Source: Klenkia marina
Lineage (GTDB): Bacteria > Actinomycetota > Actinomycetes > Mycobacteriales > Geodermatophilaceae
Assembly: GCF_900101025.1 (NCBI RefSeq)
Contig: NZ_FMUH01000008.1
Location: forward strand, 1 to 64,000
DNA length: 64,000 bases
Reading direction: 5' to 3'
How positions within the stretch are numbered: position 1 is the first letter of the stretch; the number at the start of each line of letters is the position of its first letter. The translations under genes and the position numbers were made by a program. Under the pieces are notes generated by a model that worked only from the letters and a program-made list of their open reading frames with translations, was not told the DNA's origin and ran no database searches. Of the stretch, positions 28,631 to 36,738 are shown in pieces.

Positions 28631-28674
28631 CCGGGCAGCAGCTGACGCCTGCCCGGACCACCCCTGTCCGGAGG
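28631..28674 (+). promoter_or_regulatory. competing hairpins, one masking the Shine-Dalgarno of the 28680 gene
   Basis: Hairpin 1 pairs CCGGGCAG (28631-28638) with CTGCCCGG (28649-28656). Hairpin 2 pairs CCGGAC (28653-28658) with GTCCGG (28666-28671) and so includes the first two bases of the Shine-Dalgarno GGAGG (28670-28674). The CCGG at 28653-28656 is needed by both, so they exclude each other. Forming hairpin 1 would free the ribosome-binding site. Confidence 0.5.
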
Positions 28675-28679
28675 TCCCC

Positions 28680-29042
28680 ATGACCCATCCCCCCGCTTCC
28701 GACTCCCCCGCCGGCACCGCCCGAGCGACGCTCCCCGACGAGCAGCGCGCGGGCTTCGACCGCCTCGTGCACGCCGTGACCGCCGCCCGCGGCAAGGCCC
28801 TCGGCGCGGTGCTCCGCGGCCAGCTCCCCGGGGTCGAGGGCGTGCGCTGGCTGCGCTCGGAGGGCCTGCCGCCCACTGTGCGGGCCGCCGCGCTCACGCC
28901 GGGCCAGTGGCTGTCGCTGCACGCCACCTGGCTGCGCCTGGAGGGGACCCCGCACGCCGGTGTGCCCCAGCGCGGCGGCGGCAAGGCCTCGACCACGCAC
29001 GGCCACGCCCCCGGCGCCCAGGCCGCCCCCCGCTGGTTCTAG
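28680..29042 (+). CDS. 120-residue protein of unknown function
   Basis: Starts at ATG 28680 five nt after GGAGG. The centre (ARGKALGAVLRG, then a Gly-Leu-Pro-Pro and LTPGQWLSLHATW) loosely resembles the small helical C-terminal domain of the rRNA dimethyltransferase KsgA, without any methyltransferase domain. The last 30 residues are Gly/His/Ala-rich and disordered. No membrane segment. A strong terminator hairpin follows. The KsgA resemblance is weak, read by eye, and not proof of relationship. Its upstream region looks like an attenuator. Confidence 0.6.
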   Translation: MTHPPASDSPAGTARATLPDEQRAGFDRLVHAVTAARGKALGAVLRGQLPGVEGVRWLRSEGLPPTVRAAALTPGQWLSLHATWLRLEGTPHAGVPQRGGGKASTTHGHAPGAQAAPRWF

Positions 29043-29051
29043 GCCCGCCCC

Positions 29052-29088
29052 CCGGTTCCGCCGTCCCTGTCCGGGACGGCGGAACCGG
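29052..29088. terminator. strong 16-bp terminator hairpin
   Basis: CCGGTTCCGCCGTCCC (29052-29067), loop TGTCC, and GGGACGGCGGAACCGG (29073-29088) form a perfect 16-bp stem ten nt past the stop of the 28680 gene. No U-tract follows. It insulates the next gene, whose own promoter begins ten nt later. Confidence 0.75.
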
Positions 29089-29097
29089 CCCGGGCCC

Positions 29098-29112
29098 TAT
29101 CCTCTGCCGGTG
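29098..29112 (+). promoter_or_regulatory. leaderless promoter of the 29110 lipoprotein gene
   Basis: TATCCT (29098-29103), then six nt, then GTG 29110. The distance places the transcription start at or next to the start codon. No Shine-Dalgarno could fit after the upstream terminator hairpin, which supports leaderless translation. Confidence 0.6.
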
Positions 29113-30255
29113 ATCGTCGACCGCGCCCTGACCGCGCTCCTGGCCGCGGCGGCGGTCACCGCGGTGGCCCTCACCGGGTGCTCCTCGGGCTCCTCGACCT
29201 CGCCCGAGGCCGACGTGCCCCAGCTCGAGGCCGGCCTGGTGACCCAGCAGTCCTACGTGTACGGCCTCGGTGAGACGCCGTCCGGCGAGGCCCCGAACGG
29301 CGCCCACCTGATCACCCCGCACACCCACCAGCAACTGCTCGACGTCCAGGTGACCGACGTCCTGGACCAGAGCACCGCGTCGTTGCTCGGGCTGGGCTCG
29401 GGCTCCGACACGCCGCGGGCCGCACCCGAGGGCGCCGACGTGGTCGTGGCCTCGCTCTCCGTCCGCGACCTCTCCTCGCCGTTCGAGACGGGGGAGACGC
29501 CCCTGGTGTTCGAGCTGGTCGTGGGCGAGCAACGCACCCCGGTGCCGGGGGCGTTCGGCGAATACTCCTACGCCGGGGCGCCCTCCCCCGGCTTCTGGCT
29601 CTCCCCCGACATGACGCTGGTCGTCGTCGCACCCGAGGACCAGCCCGTGTGGTTCGCGGTGACCGACGAGGGCCGCACGGCCCGCATGGACCTGCGCACC
29701 GGGACCCTGTCCGATGACGCCGACACGGCGGCCGGCCTGGCCTACTACAGCGGCCGGTTCGGTGACCTGGGCGGGGCCTCCGGCTCGGCCGCCGGGACCG
29801 CGACCGACCTGCTGGGCCAGTACGCGCCCGTCGACGTGACCGTCGGGTTGTCCTACGCCGAGCGGGGCTTCACCCTGTCGCCCTGGTTGCCGGGCCAGGG
29901 GTGGGTGGCGGCGGGGCGGCTGTGGGGCTCGGTGTTCGCCGACCTCGAGCTGACCGGCCAGTACGCCCCGGCGATCGGGGTGACCACCAGTTCGGACCAG
30001 GTCTTCGGGCTGGCCGGGGCCGACGGGGCCGTCATGGCACCCCTGCCCGAGTCCGTGGAGGTCTCGGGCACCGACACCTTCGGGTCGCTCTCCGGCACGA
30101 TCGGGGTCGGTGCGGTGTGGGACCTGCCCGCAGACTTCGCGGGCGGCACCCTGACCACGTCCCTCGACGGGGCCTGGACGGTGCTCGGCAACCCGGCGAC
30201 CTTCACCGGCGCCCCGGTCACCGTCGCGCCCGTCGCCTTCACCGTGCCCCGCTAG
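29110..30255 (+). CDS. secreted lipoprotein of unknown function
   Basis: A 381-residue protein with a clear lipoprotein signal: hydrophobic run ALLAAAAVTAVA and lipobox LTGC near residue 24, then a Ser-rich linker. The rest is beta-rich with many Gly, Thr and Asp residues and no enzyme motif that I recognise. PLVFELVVGEQRTPVPG hints at an extracellular adhesion- or DUF4352-like fold, which I cannot confirm. It is flanked by a terminator upstream and by the ALDH promoter downstream, so it is monocistronic. Confidence 0.7.
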   Translation: MIVDRALTALLAAAAVTAVALTGCSSGSSTSPEADVPQLEAGLVTQQSYVYGLGETPSGEAPNGAHLITPHTHQQLLDVQVTDVLDQSTASLLGLGSGSDTPRAAPEGADVVVASLSVRDLSSPFETGETPLVFELVVGEQRTPVPGAFGEYSYAGAPSPGFWLSPDMTLVVVAPEDQPVWFAVTDEGRTARMDLRTGTLSDDADTAAGLAYYSGRFGDLGGASGSAAGTATDLLGQYAPVDVTVGLSYAERGFTLSPWLPGQGWVAAGRLWGSVFADLELTGQYAPAIGVTTSSDQVFGLAGADGAVMAPLPESVEVSGTDTFGSLSGTIGVGAVWDLPADFAGGTLTTSLDGAWTVLGNPATFTGAPVTVAPVAFTVPR

Positions 30256-30270
30256 TACCTGCTACCTCGG

Positions 30271-30311
30271 TTCACACCAAAGGGCTACCGAGCAGTAGGA
30301 TCCCGGGCATG
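30271..30311 (+). promoter_or_regulatory. leaderless promoter of the ALDH-GMC operon
   Basis: TAGGAT (30296-30301), then seven nt, then ATG 30309. A -35-like TTCACA lies at 30271-30276 with a 19-nt spacer. There is no Shine-Dalgarno before the ATG. The stretch is locally AT-rich. Confidence 0.6.
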
Positions 30312-31814
30312 TCTCTCGTCGAGGACCGGGGCACCGCCGCCCCCGCCGACACCTTCCGCTCCACCGACCCGGCCAACGGTGCGCTCGTCGCCGAGCTGCC
30401 GGTGCACACCGCCGCCGACGTCGCCGCCGCGGTCGCCCGGGCCCGCACGGCCGCCGAGGCGTGGGGCGCGCTCGGGTTCGCCGAGCGCCGCACCCGGCTG
30501 GCCGCCTTCCGCGGCTACCTGGCCCGGCGCATGCACGAACTGGCCGACCTGGTGCACCGCGAGAACGGCAAACCGCACGCCGACGCGCTGCTGGAGATCA
30601 CCCTCGCCGTCGACCACCTGGCCTGGGCCGGCGCGCACGCCAGGAAGACCCTCGGCCCGCGCAGCGTGAACCCGGGGCTGCTCGCCGCCAACCACCAGGC
30701 GGTGCTGGAGTACCAGCCTCTCGGCGTGGTCGGGGTCATCGGCCCGTGGAACTACCCGGTGTTCACCCCCATGGGCTCGATCGCCTACGCGCTGGCCGCG
30801 GGCAACGCCGTCGTGTTCAAGCCCAGCGAGTTCACCCCGGCGATCGGCGTCTGGCTGGGGCAGGCGTGGGCGGCCGCCGTCCCCGACGTCCCCGACGCCC
30901 TGCAGGTCGTGACCGGCCTCGGCGAGACCGGGGCGGCCCTGTGCCGCGCCGGTGTCGGCAAGATCGCGTTCACCGGCTCGGCCGCGACCGGCCGCAAGGT
31001 CATGGCCACCTGCGCAGAGACCCTCACCCCGGTGCTCATGGAGTGCGGCGGCAAGGACGCGATGATCGTCGACGACGACGCCGACGTGGCCGCCGCCGCC
31101 GACGCCGCCGTCTGGGGCGCGATGAGCAACGGCGGGCAGACCTGCATCGGCATCGAGCGGGTCTACGCCACCGCCGCCGTGCACGACGCGTTCGTCGCCG
31201 CCGTCACCGAGAAGGTCGAGGGCCTGCGCCCCGGCGCCGACGAGCAGGCCGCCTACGGGCCGATGACGATGCCCTCCCAGGCCGACGTCGTCCGCCGGCA
31301 CCTCGACGACGCCGCGGCCGCCGGCGGGCGCACCGCCACCGGGGGCACCATCACCGACGGCTTCGTCGCCCCCACCGTGCTGCTCGACGTCCCCGAGACC
31401 TCGGCGGCGGTGCAGGAGGAGACCTTCGGGCCGACCATCACCATCACGAAGGTCGACGACGCCGAGCAGGCGCTCACCCTCGCCAACGGGACGGCGCTGG
31501 GCCTGGGCGGGTCGGTGTTCACCGGTTCGGCCGAGCGCGGCATGGACCTCGCCCGCCGCATGCGCAGCGGCATGACCAGCATCAACTCGGTGATCACCTT
31601 CGCCAGCGTGCCGTCGTTGCCGTTCGGCGGGGTCGGCGAGAGCGGGTTCGGCCGGATCCACGGCGAGGACGGCCTGCGCGAGTTCACCCGGGCCAAGGCG
31701 ATCACCCGGCAGCGGTTCGCCCTGCCGGTGCCGCTCATGAGCTTCGCCCGCCCCGAGAAGGCCGCCGACGCCCTCGCCCGCGTGATGGGCCTGCTGCACG
31801 GGCGCCACCGGTGA
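30309..31814 (+). CDS. aldehyde dehydrogenase family protein
   Basis: This 501-residue ALDH has the catalytic Cys in GGQTCIGIE, the general-base Glu in MECGGKDAM, the cofactor loop FTGSAATGRK and the N-terminal GPWNYPVF motif, and is full length for the family. ALDHs oxidise aldehydes to acids with NAD(P)+. The next gene overlaps it by four nt (GTGA) and encodes a GMC alcohol oxidoreductase, so the pair should turn a primary alcohol into an acid through a shared aldehyde intermediate. Choline to betaine is one option, but no betaine or choline transporter is nearby. Confidence 0.9.
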   Translation: MSLVEDRGTAAPADTFRSTDPANGALVAELPVHTAADVAAAVARARTAAEAWGALGFAERRTRLAAFRGYLARRMHELADLVHRENGKPHADALLEITLAVDHLAWAGAHARKTLGPRSVNPGLLAANHQAVLEYQPLGVVGVIGPWNYPVFTPMGSIAYALAAGNAVVFKPSEFTPAIGVWLGQAWAAAVPDVPDALQVVTGLGETGAALCRAGVGKIAFTGSAATGRKVMATCAETLTPVLMECGGKDAMIVDDDADVAAAADAAVWGAMSNGGQTCIGIERVYATAAVHDAFVAAVTEKVEGLRPGADEQAAYGPMTMPSQADVVRRHLDDAAAAGGRTATGGTITDGFVAPTVLLDVPETSAAVQEETFGPTITITKVDDAEQALTLANGTALGLGGSVFTGSAERGMDLARRMRSGMTSINSVITFASVPSLPFGGVGESGFGRIHGEDGLREFTRAKAITRQRFALPVPLMSFARPEKAADALARVMGLLHGRHR

Positions 31815-33409
31815 GCGGGTTCGACGTCGTCGTCGTCGGCGCGGGCAGCGCCGGGTGCGCCCTGGCCGGGCGGCTCACCGAGGACCCGTCGCTGCGGGTG
31901 CTGCTGCTGGAGGCCGGCGGTTCGGACAAGGTGCTCGAGGTGCAGATCCCGGCTGCGCTCTACAAGACCTTCCGCACCCGCCGCGACTGGAACTACGCCA
32001 CCGAGCCGCAGCCGGCCGCCGCCGACCGCCGGGTCTTCTGGCCGCGCGGCAAGATGCTCGGCGGGTGCAGCTCGAACAACGCGATGATCTACATCCGCGG
32101 TGCCCGCGCCGACTACGACGAGTGGGCGCAGCTCACCGGCGACCCGGGGTGGTCCTACGACTCGGTGCTGCCGCTGTTCCGCCGGATGGAGGACAACGGC
32201 CGCGGTGGGTCGGAGTTCCACGGCGCCGGTGGTCCGCTGCGCGTGGAGGACCCCCGCTCGCCGCACCCGTGGAGCCGGGCCGTCGTCGAGTCCGCGGTGG
32301 CTGCCGGCTACCCGCGCAACCCCGACTTCAACGGTGCGCGCCAGGAGGGCGCCGGGCTCTACCAGCTGACCCAGAAGCGCGGCCGGCGCTGGTCGGCGGC
32401 CGACGCCTACCTGCACCCGGCCACGAGCCGCCCCAACCTGACCGTGCGCACCGGGGCCCGCACCACCCGCGTGCTGCTCGAGGGCGACCGGGCGATTGGC
32501 GTCGAGTACGTCTCCGACGGCGCGGTGCACCAGGTGTTCGCCGACCAGGTGATCCTCTCGGGCGGGGCAATCGGCACCCCGCAGCTGCTCATGCTCTCGG
32601 GCATCGGCCCGGCCGAGCACCTGCGCGAGGTCGGTGTGGACGTGCGGCACGACCTGCCCGGCGTGGGCGGCGGCCTCCAGGACCACCCGCTCGTGCCCAC
32701 GATCTGGAACGTCCGCAGCGGCGAGTCGCTGTTCCGCGGCGAGTCCCCGAAGGGCTACGCCCAGTGGTTCGCGGCCCGACGCGGCCCGCTGACCTCCAAC
32801 CTGGCCGAGGCCGGCCTGTTCACCCGCTCCGACGACGCCCTGGCCGAGCCCGACCTCCAGTTCCACTTCCTGCCGGTGAAGTACTGGCAGCAGGCCCGGG
32901 TCGACCCCGACGTCGACGCCTTCACCGCCTGCGCCGTCCTCGTGCGGGTGGAGTCGCGCGGCTCGGTGCGGCTGCGCTCGGCCGACCCCACCTGGGCGCC
33001 GGCCATCGACGCCGGCTACCTGACCGACGACCGCGACCTCGAGGCCCTCGTGACCGGCGTCGAGAAGGCCCGCGAGATCGCCGCGGTCGGTCCGCTGGCC
33101 GGCGTGCTGGCCGAGGAGTGGTCCCCCGGCGGCACCCGCGCGACCCGCGCCGAGCTGCGGAGGTCGGTGCGCGAGACCCTCGAGTCGCTGTACCACCCGG
33201 TGTCCTCCTGCCGCATGGGCACCGACGACCAGGCCGTCGTGGACCCCCAGCTGCGGGTGCGCGGCATCGAGGGCCTGCGGGTGGTCGACGCCTCGGTGAT
33301 GCCGACGCTGGTGCGCGGCAACACCAACGCGCCCACGATGATGATCGCCGAGCGCGCCTCCGACCTGGTCAAGGCCGAGCTCGGCGCACGAGCCGCCGTC
33401 CCGGCCTGA
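31811..33409 (+). CDS. GMC-family FAD alcohol oxidoreductase
   Basis: A 532-residue flavoprotein starting at GTG 31811 inside the ALDH stop. N-terminal GAGSAGC is the FAD dinucleotide motif and GKMLGGCSSNNAMIYIRG is GMC signature 1. GGAIGTPQLLMLSGIG is signature 2. Catalytic His lies in HPVSSCRMG and the Asn pair in NTNAPTMM near the C-terminus. It fits the choline-dehydrogenase/alcohol-dehydrogenase branch, oxidising an alcohol and passing electrons to a quinone, dye or oxygen. Its stop is six nt from that of the convergent LysR gene. Confidence 0.9.
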   Translation: MSGFDVVVVGAGSAGCALAGRLTEDPSLRVLLLEAGGSDKVLEVQIPAALYKTFRTRRDWNYATEPQPAAADRRVFWPRGKMLGGCSSNNAMIYIRGARADYDEWAQLTGDPGWSYDSVLPLFRRMEDNGRGGSEFHGAGGPLRVEDPRSPHPWSRAVVESAVAAGYPRNPDFNGARQEGAGLYQLTQKRGRRWSAADAYLHPATSRPNLTVRTGARTTRVLLEGDRAIGVEYVSDGAVHQVFADQVILSGGAIGTPQLLMLSGIGPAEHLREVGVDVRHDLPGVGGGLQDHPLVPTIWNVRSGESLFRGESPKGYAQWFAARRGPLTSNLAEAGLFTRSDDALAEPDLQFHFLPVKYWQQARVDPDVDAFTACAVLVRVESRGSVRLRSADPTWAPAIDAGYLTDDRDLEALVTGVEKAREIAAVGPLAGVLAEEWSPGGTRATRAELRRSVRETLESLYHPVSSCRMGTDDQAVVDPQLRVRGIEGLRVVDASVMPTLVRGNTNAPTMMIAERASDLVKAELGARAAVPA

Positions 33410-33415
33410 CCGGGG

Positions 33416-34255
33416 CTACAGCCGGAGGGCGGTGCGCACCAGGCCGGCGACGGCGAGCGAGCGGCTGTGCGGCGGCCAGGCGATCACCGTCGTCACGGCG
33501 GGTGCGTCGGCCACCGGCACGGCGCGCAGGCCCTCCGGCAGCTGCCCGCGCACCGAGTCCGGCAGCACGGCGAAGGTGCGGCCCAGGCCGATGAGCTGCA
33601 GCAGCTGGGCGTGGTCGCGCACCTGGGGGCCGGGCCCCGAGGTCACCCCGCTGGGCCCGGGCCAGCGGGGCGCGGGCAGCCCCGGCACGCCGTCGAGGTC
33701 GGCGAGCACCAGCTCGGGACGGGTGCCGAGCTCGTGCCCGGCCGGCAGGACGGCGATCTGCCCCTCGGTGCCCAGCTCCTCGACGTCGAGGCCGGCCAGG
33801 TCGTCGAAGGGGCGGTGCAGCAGGGCGACGTCGGCCCGGCCGTCGCGCAGCACCTGGCCCTGCTCGCCGATGCCGACCAGCAGCACGTCGACCGGGACCG
33901 CGTCGGGCTCGGCGGCGTGCGCGTCCAGCAGCTTGGCCAGCAGCTCGGCCGAGGCGCCGGCCTTCACCGCGAGCACCAGGCCCGGCCGGTCGGTGGACCC
34001 GGCACGGCGGGTGCGCCGCTCCGCGGCCTCGACGGCGGCCAGCGCGGCACGGGCCTCGGCCAGCAGCACCTCCCCGGCGGGGGTCAGCGCGACCGACCGG
34101 CTCGAGCGGGTGAGCAGCGCGGTGCCCAGCCGGCGCTCGAGCTGGGCCACGGCCCGCGACAGCGGCGGCTGCGCGATGCCCAGCCGCTGCGCCGCCCGGC
34201 CGAAGTGCAGCTCCTGGGCGACGGCCACGAAGTAGCGCAGCTCGCGGGTCTCCAC
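33416..34255 (-). CDS. LysR-family transcriptional regulator
   Basis: A 279-residue LysR regulator. N-terminal helix-turn-helix ETRELRYFVAVAQELHFGRAAQRLGIAQPPLSRAV-type sequence (residues 1-60), then a periplasmic-binding-like effector domain. GTG 34255 is chosen because TACCGT (34268-34263) sits seven nt upstream as a leaderless -10 and the DNA-binding domain starts immediately; the longer frame to 34375 is not supported. It diverges from an SDR gene across 95 nt that hold two palindromes, so it most likely controls that SDR and itself. Confidence 0.88.
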   Translation of the reverse strand: METRELRYFVAVAQELHFGRAAQRLGIAQPPLSRAVAQLERRLGTALLTRSSRSVALTPAGEVLLAEARAALAAVEAAERRTRRAGSTDRPGLVLAVKAGASAELLAKLLDAHAAEPDAVPVDVLLVGIGEQGQVLRDGRADVALLHRPFDDLAGLDVEELGTEGQIAVLPAGHELGTRPELVLADLDGVPGLPAPRWPGPSGVTSGPGPQVRDHAQLLQLIGLGRTFAVLPDSVRGQLPEGLRAVPVADAPAVTTVIAWPPHSRSLAVAGLVRTALRL

Positions 34256-34262
34256 CGCGACG

Positions 34263-34310
34263 ACGGTACGCCGGGCCGATACCTCTCGGGTATCGATCGG
34301 CACCCGATCG
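34263..34310. promoter_or_regulatory. LysR/SDR divergent operator region
   Basis: CGATACC-TCTCG-GGTATCG (34277-34295) contains a T-N11-A core as expected for a LysR box. It overlaps by two bases a second palindrome CGATCGG-CAC-CCGATCG (34294-34310). The LysR leaderless -10, TACCGT on the minus strand, is at 34263-34268. The arrangement suits autoregulation plus activation of the SDR at 34351. Confidence 0.6.
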
Positions 34311-34350
34311 GTGTTGGCGCCCGACCGCGACCCGGGTCGACGCTGGGGCC

Positions 34351-35091
34351 ATGACGACGACACCGACGACCACACGGACGACGACAGCGCTGGTGACCGG
34401 CGCGAACAAGGGCATCGGGTACGAGATCGCCGCCGGGCTGGGCCGCCTGGGCTGGGCGGTCGGCGTCGGCGCCCGGGACGACGCCCGCCGGGAGGACGCG
34501 GTCGCTCGACTGCGCGACGCCGGGGTGGACGCCTTCGGGGTGCCGCTGGACGTGACCGACGACGCCAGCGTGGCCACGGCCGCTGCGCTGCTGGCCGACC
34601 GCGGCGGGTTGGACGTGCTGGTGAACAACGCCGGGGTGACCGGGGGCGGCGAGCAGCTGCCGAGCGCGGTCGACCTGGCCGCGGTCCGCGCGGCCGTGGA
34701 GGTCAACGTCTGGGGCGTGATCCGGCTGACCAACGCCGTGCTGCCGATGCTGCGCCGCTCGCCGTCCCCGCGGATCGTGGTCGTCTCCAGCGGGGTGGGG
34801 TCGCTGACCCGGCAGGCCGCCGACGACGGCAGCACCGGGCCGCTGTCGGCGGCGTACTCGCCGTCCAAGACCTACCTCAACGCCGTGACGCTGCAGTACG
34901 CCAAGGAGCTGAAGGACACCGGAATCCTCGTCAACCTGATGTGCCCGGGGTTCGTGGCCACCGACCTCAACGGCCACCGCGGCACCCGCACCCCGGCGCA
35001 GGGCGCGCAGAGCGCGATCCGGCTCGCCACGCTGCCCGACGGCGGGCCGACCGGCACCTACTCCGACGACGACGGCCCCGTGCCCTGGTGA
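34351..35091 (+). CDS. SDR family oxidoreductase (carbonyl-reductase-like)
   Basis: A 246-residue SDR with TGANKGIG near residue 17, the form seen in carbonyl-reductase-like SDRs, NNAGV in the middle, VSSG at the Ser position and YSPSK as Tyr-x3-Lys. The N-terminus is a run of Thr. No Shine-Dalgarno is clear. It is probably controlled by the divergent LysR protein. NADPH-dependent reduction of a carbonyl is the likely reaction; the substrate is unknown. Confidence 0.88.
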   Translation: MTTTPTTTRTTTALVTGANKGIGYEIAAGLGRLGWAVGVGARDDARREDAVARLRDAGVDAFGVPLDVTDDASVATAAALLADRGGLDVLVNNAGVTGGGEQLPSAVDLAAVRAAVEVNVWGVIRLTNAVLPMLRRSPSPRIVVVSSGVGSLTRQAADDGSTGPLSAAYSPSKTYLNAVTLQYAKELKDTGILVNLMCPGFVATDLNGHRGTRTPAQGAQSAIRLATLPDGGPTGTYSDDDGPVPW

Positions 35092-35148
35092 GCGCGACCG
35101 GCCGCCGACCGGCAGCATGGTCACTCCCCTACCCCTGGAGTCCTCCCC

Positions 35149-35355
35149 ATGTGGCTGTTCCTCACCCGTCGCCTGCGCATGTGGCTGCTGCTGTCGGTCG
35201 GCGCGCCGTTGGCGGCCAAGCTGCTGCAGCGGCTCGGCACCGCGCTGGAGACCAAGAACGGCCCCACCTCGCTCTCGCGGGCGTTGTGCAAGGGCGGCGA
35301 GTTCCTGGACTCCCGGCGCCGGCGAGCCGCGCGCGAGGCGCGCCGGCGCCGCTGA
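35149..35355 (+). CDS. small basic membrane-associated protein (68 aa)
   Basis: ATG 35149 follows GGAG. The product has one hydrophobic stretch near the N-terminus (MWLLLSVGAPLAAKLL) preceded by Arg residues, and ends in a very Arg-rich tail (SRRRRAAREARRRR). A stop-proximal hairpin lies within the coding end. No family recognised; it may be a membrane-anchored DNA- or RNA-binding peptide. Confidence 0.6.
   Translation: MWLFLTRRLRMWLLLSVGAPLAAKLLQRLGTALETKNGPTSLSRALCKGGEFLDSRRRRAAREARRRR
35314..35351. terminator. hairpin at the 3' end of the 35149 gene
   Basis: CGGCGCCGGCG (35314-35324) pairs with CGCCGGCGCCG (35341-35351) across a 16-nt loop. The stem is inside the coding end, ending just before the TGA at 35353-35355, and faces the convergent MFS gene that stops at 35357. 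It could terminate both transcripts. Confidence 0.5.
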
Positions 35356-35356
35356 C

Positions 35357-36670
35357 CTACCCCCGCACCACGGCGTCCTCGGCGGCGGCCTCCCGCTCCG
35401 GCGGGACCGCCGCCGAGCTGCGCCCGCGGCGGATCGCGATCGACAGCCCGGCCGCGACCAGGCACAGCAGCGCGGCGCCGTACCAGGCACCGTCGTAGCT
35501 GCCGGTCACGTCGCGCACCACTCCGGCGGAGTACGCGGCGGCCGCCGAGCCCAGCTGGTGGCTGGCGAACACCCAGCCGAACACCACCGGCGCGCGGGGG
35601 CCGAAGTGCTGACGGCACAGCGCCAGGGTGGGCGGCACGGTGGCCACCCAGTCCAGGCCGTAGAAGACGATGAAGGCGATCATCGAGGCCTGCAGGTCCG
35701 ACCCGAACAGCGGCGGCAGCAGGAACAGCGAGAGCCCGCGCAGCGAGTAGTAGGCCAGCAGCAGCAGGCGGGGGTCGACGCGGTCGGTCAGCCACCCCGA
35801 GGCGATCGTGCCGGCGATGTCGAACAGCCCCACGAGGGCCAGCAGGGACGCGGCGGTGGTCACCGGCATGCCGTGGTCGTGCGCGGCCGGGATGAAGTGC
35901 GGCTGCACCAGGCCGTTCGTGGTCGCCCCGCAGATCGCGAACCCGGCGGCCAGCAGCCAGAACACCCGGGTGCGGGCGGCCAGCGCCAGCCCGGCCAGCG
36001 CGGTGCGGGCGGCGTTGCCGGTGCTGCGCGGTGGCTCGTCGGCGGCCGTGCCGCCCAGCGGCACCGCCCCGACGTCGCTGGGCCGGTCGCGCAGGAAGAA
36101 CGCCACCAGCGGGACGACGGCGAGCGCGGCGACCGTGGTGCCCAACGCCGCCGGGCGCCACCCGTGGGCGGCCGAGATGCTCGCCACGACCGGCAGGAAC
36201 ACCAGTTGGCCGGCCGCGCCGCCGGCGGTCAGCACGCCGGAGACCAACCCGCGCCGGGCCACGAACCACCGCCCGGTGACCGTGGCCACCAGCGACATCG
36301 CCATCGACCCGGTGCCGAGCCCGACCAGCAGACCCCAGCACAGCACCAGCTGCCAGGGCGCGGTCATGAACACCGTGAGCCCCGACCCGACCGCCACCAC
36401 CAGCAGGGCGCCCACCACCACGCGGCGGATCCCGAAGCGCTCCATGAGCGCCGCGGCGAACGGCGCGGTGAGGCCGTACAGCGCCATGTTCAGCCCGACG
36501 GCGGCGGAGATGGTGGACGTCGACCAGCCGAACTCCGCCTGCAGCGGCTCGATCAGCACCCCGGGCACGGCGCGGAACGCCGCCGCGCCCACGAGGGCCA
36601 GGAAGGTGACGACGGCGACCCACCAGGCGGGGTGCACACGACGGGAGGGTGCAGTCACGGCGCAGAGCAT
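35357..36670 (-). CDS. MFS transporter
   Basis: A 437-residue major facilitator with about 12 membrane segments, two halves of six, joined by a cytoplasmic loop containing DRPSDVGAVPLGG, a pattern of the oxalate/formate antiporter- and monocarboxylate-type MFS group. ATG 36670 is used; GTG 36658, four codons in, is possible. Probable substrate class: small organic acid or drug. It lies 68 nt downstream of the second MFS gene on the same strand. Confidence 0.85.
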   Translation of the reverse strand: MLCAVTAPSRRVHPAWWVAVVTFLALVGAAAFRAVPGVLIEPLQAEFGWSTSTISAAVGLNMALYGLTAPFAAALMERFGIRRVVVGALLVVAVGSGLTVFMTAPWQLVLCWGLLVGLGTGSMAMSLVATVTGRWFVARRGLVSGVLTAGGAAGQLVFLPVVASISAAHGWRPAALGTTVAALAVVPLVAFFLRDRPSDVGAVPLGGTAADEPPRSTGNAARTALAGLALAARTRVFWLLAAGFAICGATTNGLVQPHFIPAAHDHGMPVTTAASLLALVGLFDIAGTIASGWLTDRVDPRLLLLAYYSLRGLSLFLLPPLFGSDLQASMIAFIVFYGLDWVATVPPTLALCRQHFGPRAPVVFGWVFASHQLGSAAAAYSAGVVRDVTGSYDGAWYGAALLCLVAAGLSIAIRRGRSSAAVPPEREAAAEDAVVRG

Positions 36671-36738
36671 GACCCGCACCGACCGCCGCCCACCAGGGGT
36701 GCGACGGCCACGCGGCGCAAGGATCCCGCCGCGCTCGA

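Noticed and set aside
30309-33409. ALDH-GMC pair named betB-betA (choline to glycine betaine)
   Set aside because: The families fit, but there is no choline transporter or BetI-type regulator here, and both families accept many alcohols and aldehydes.
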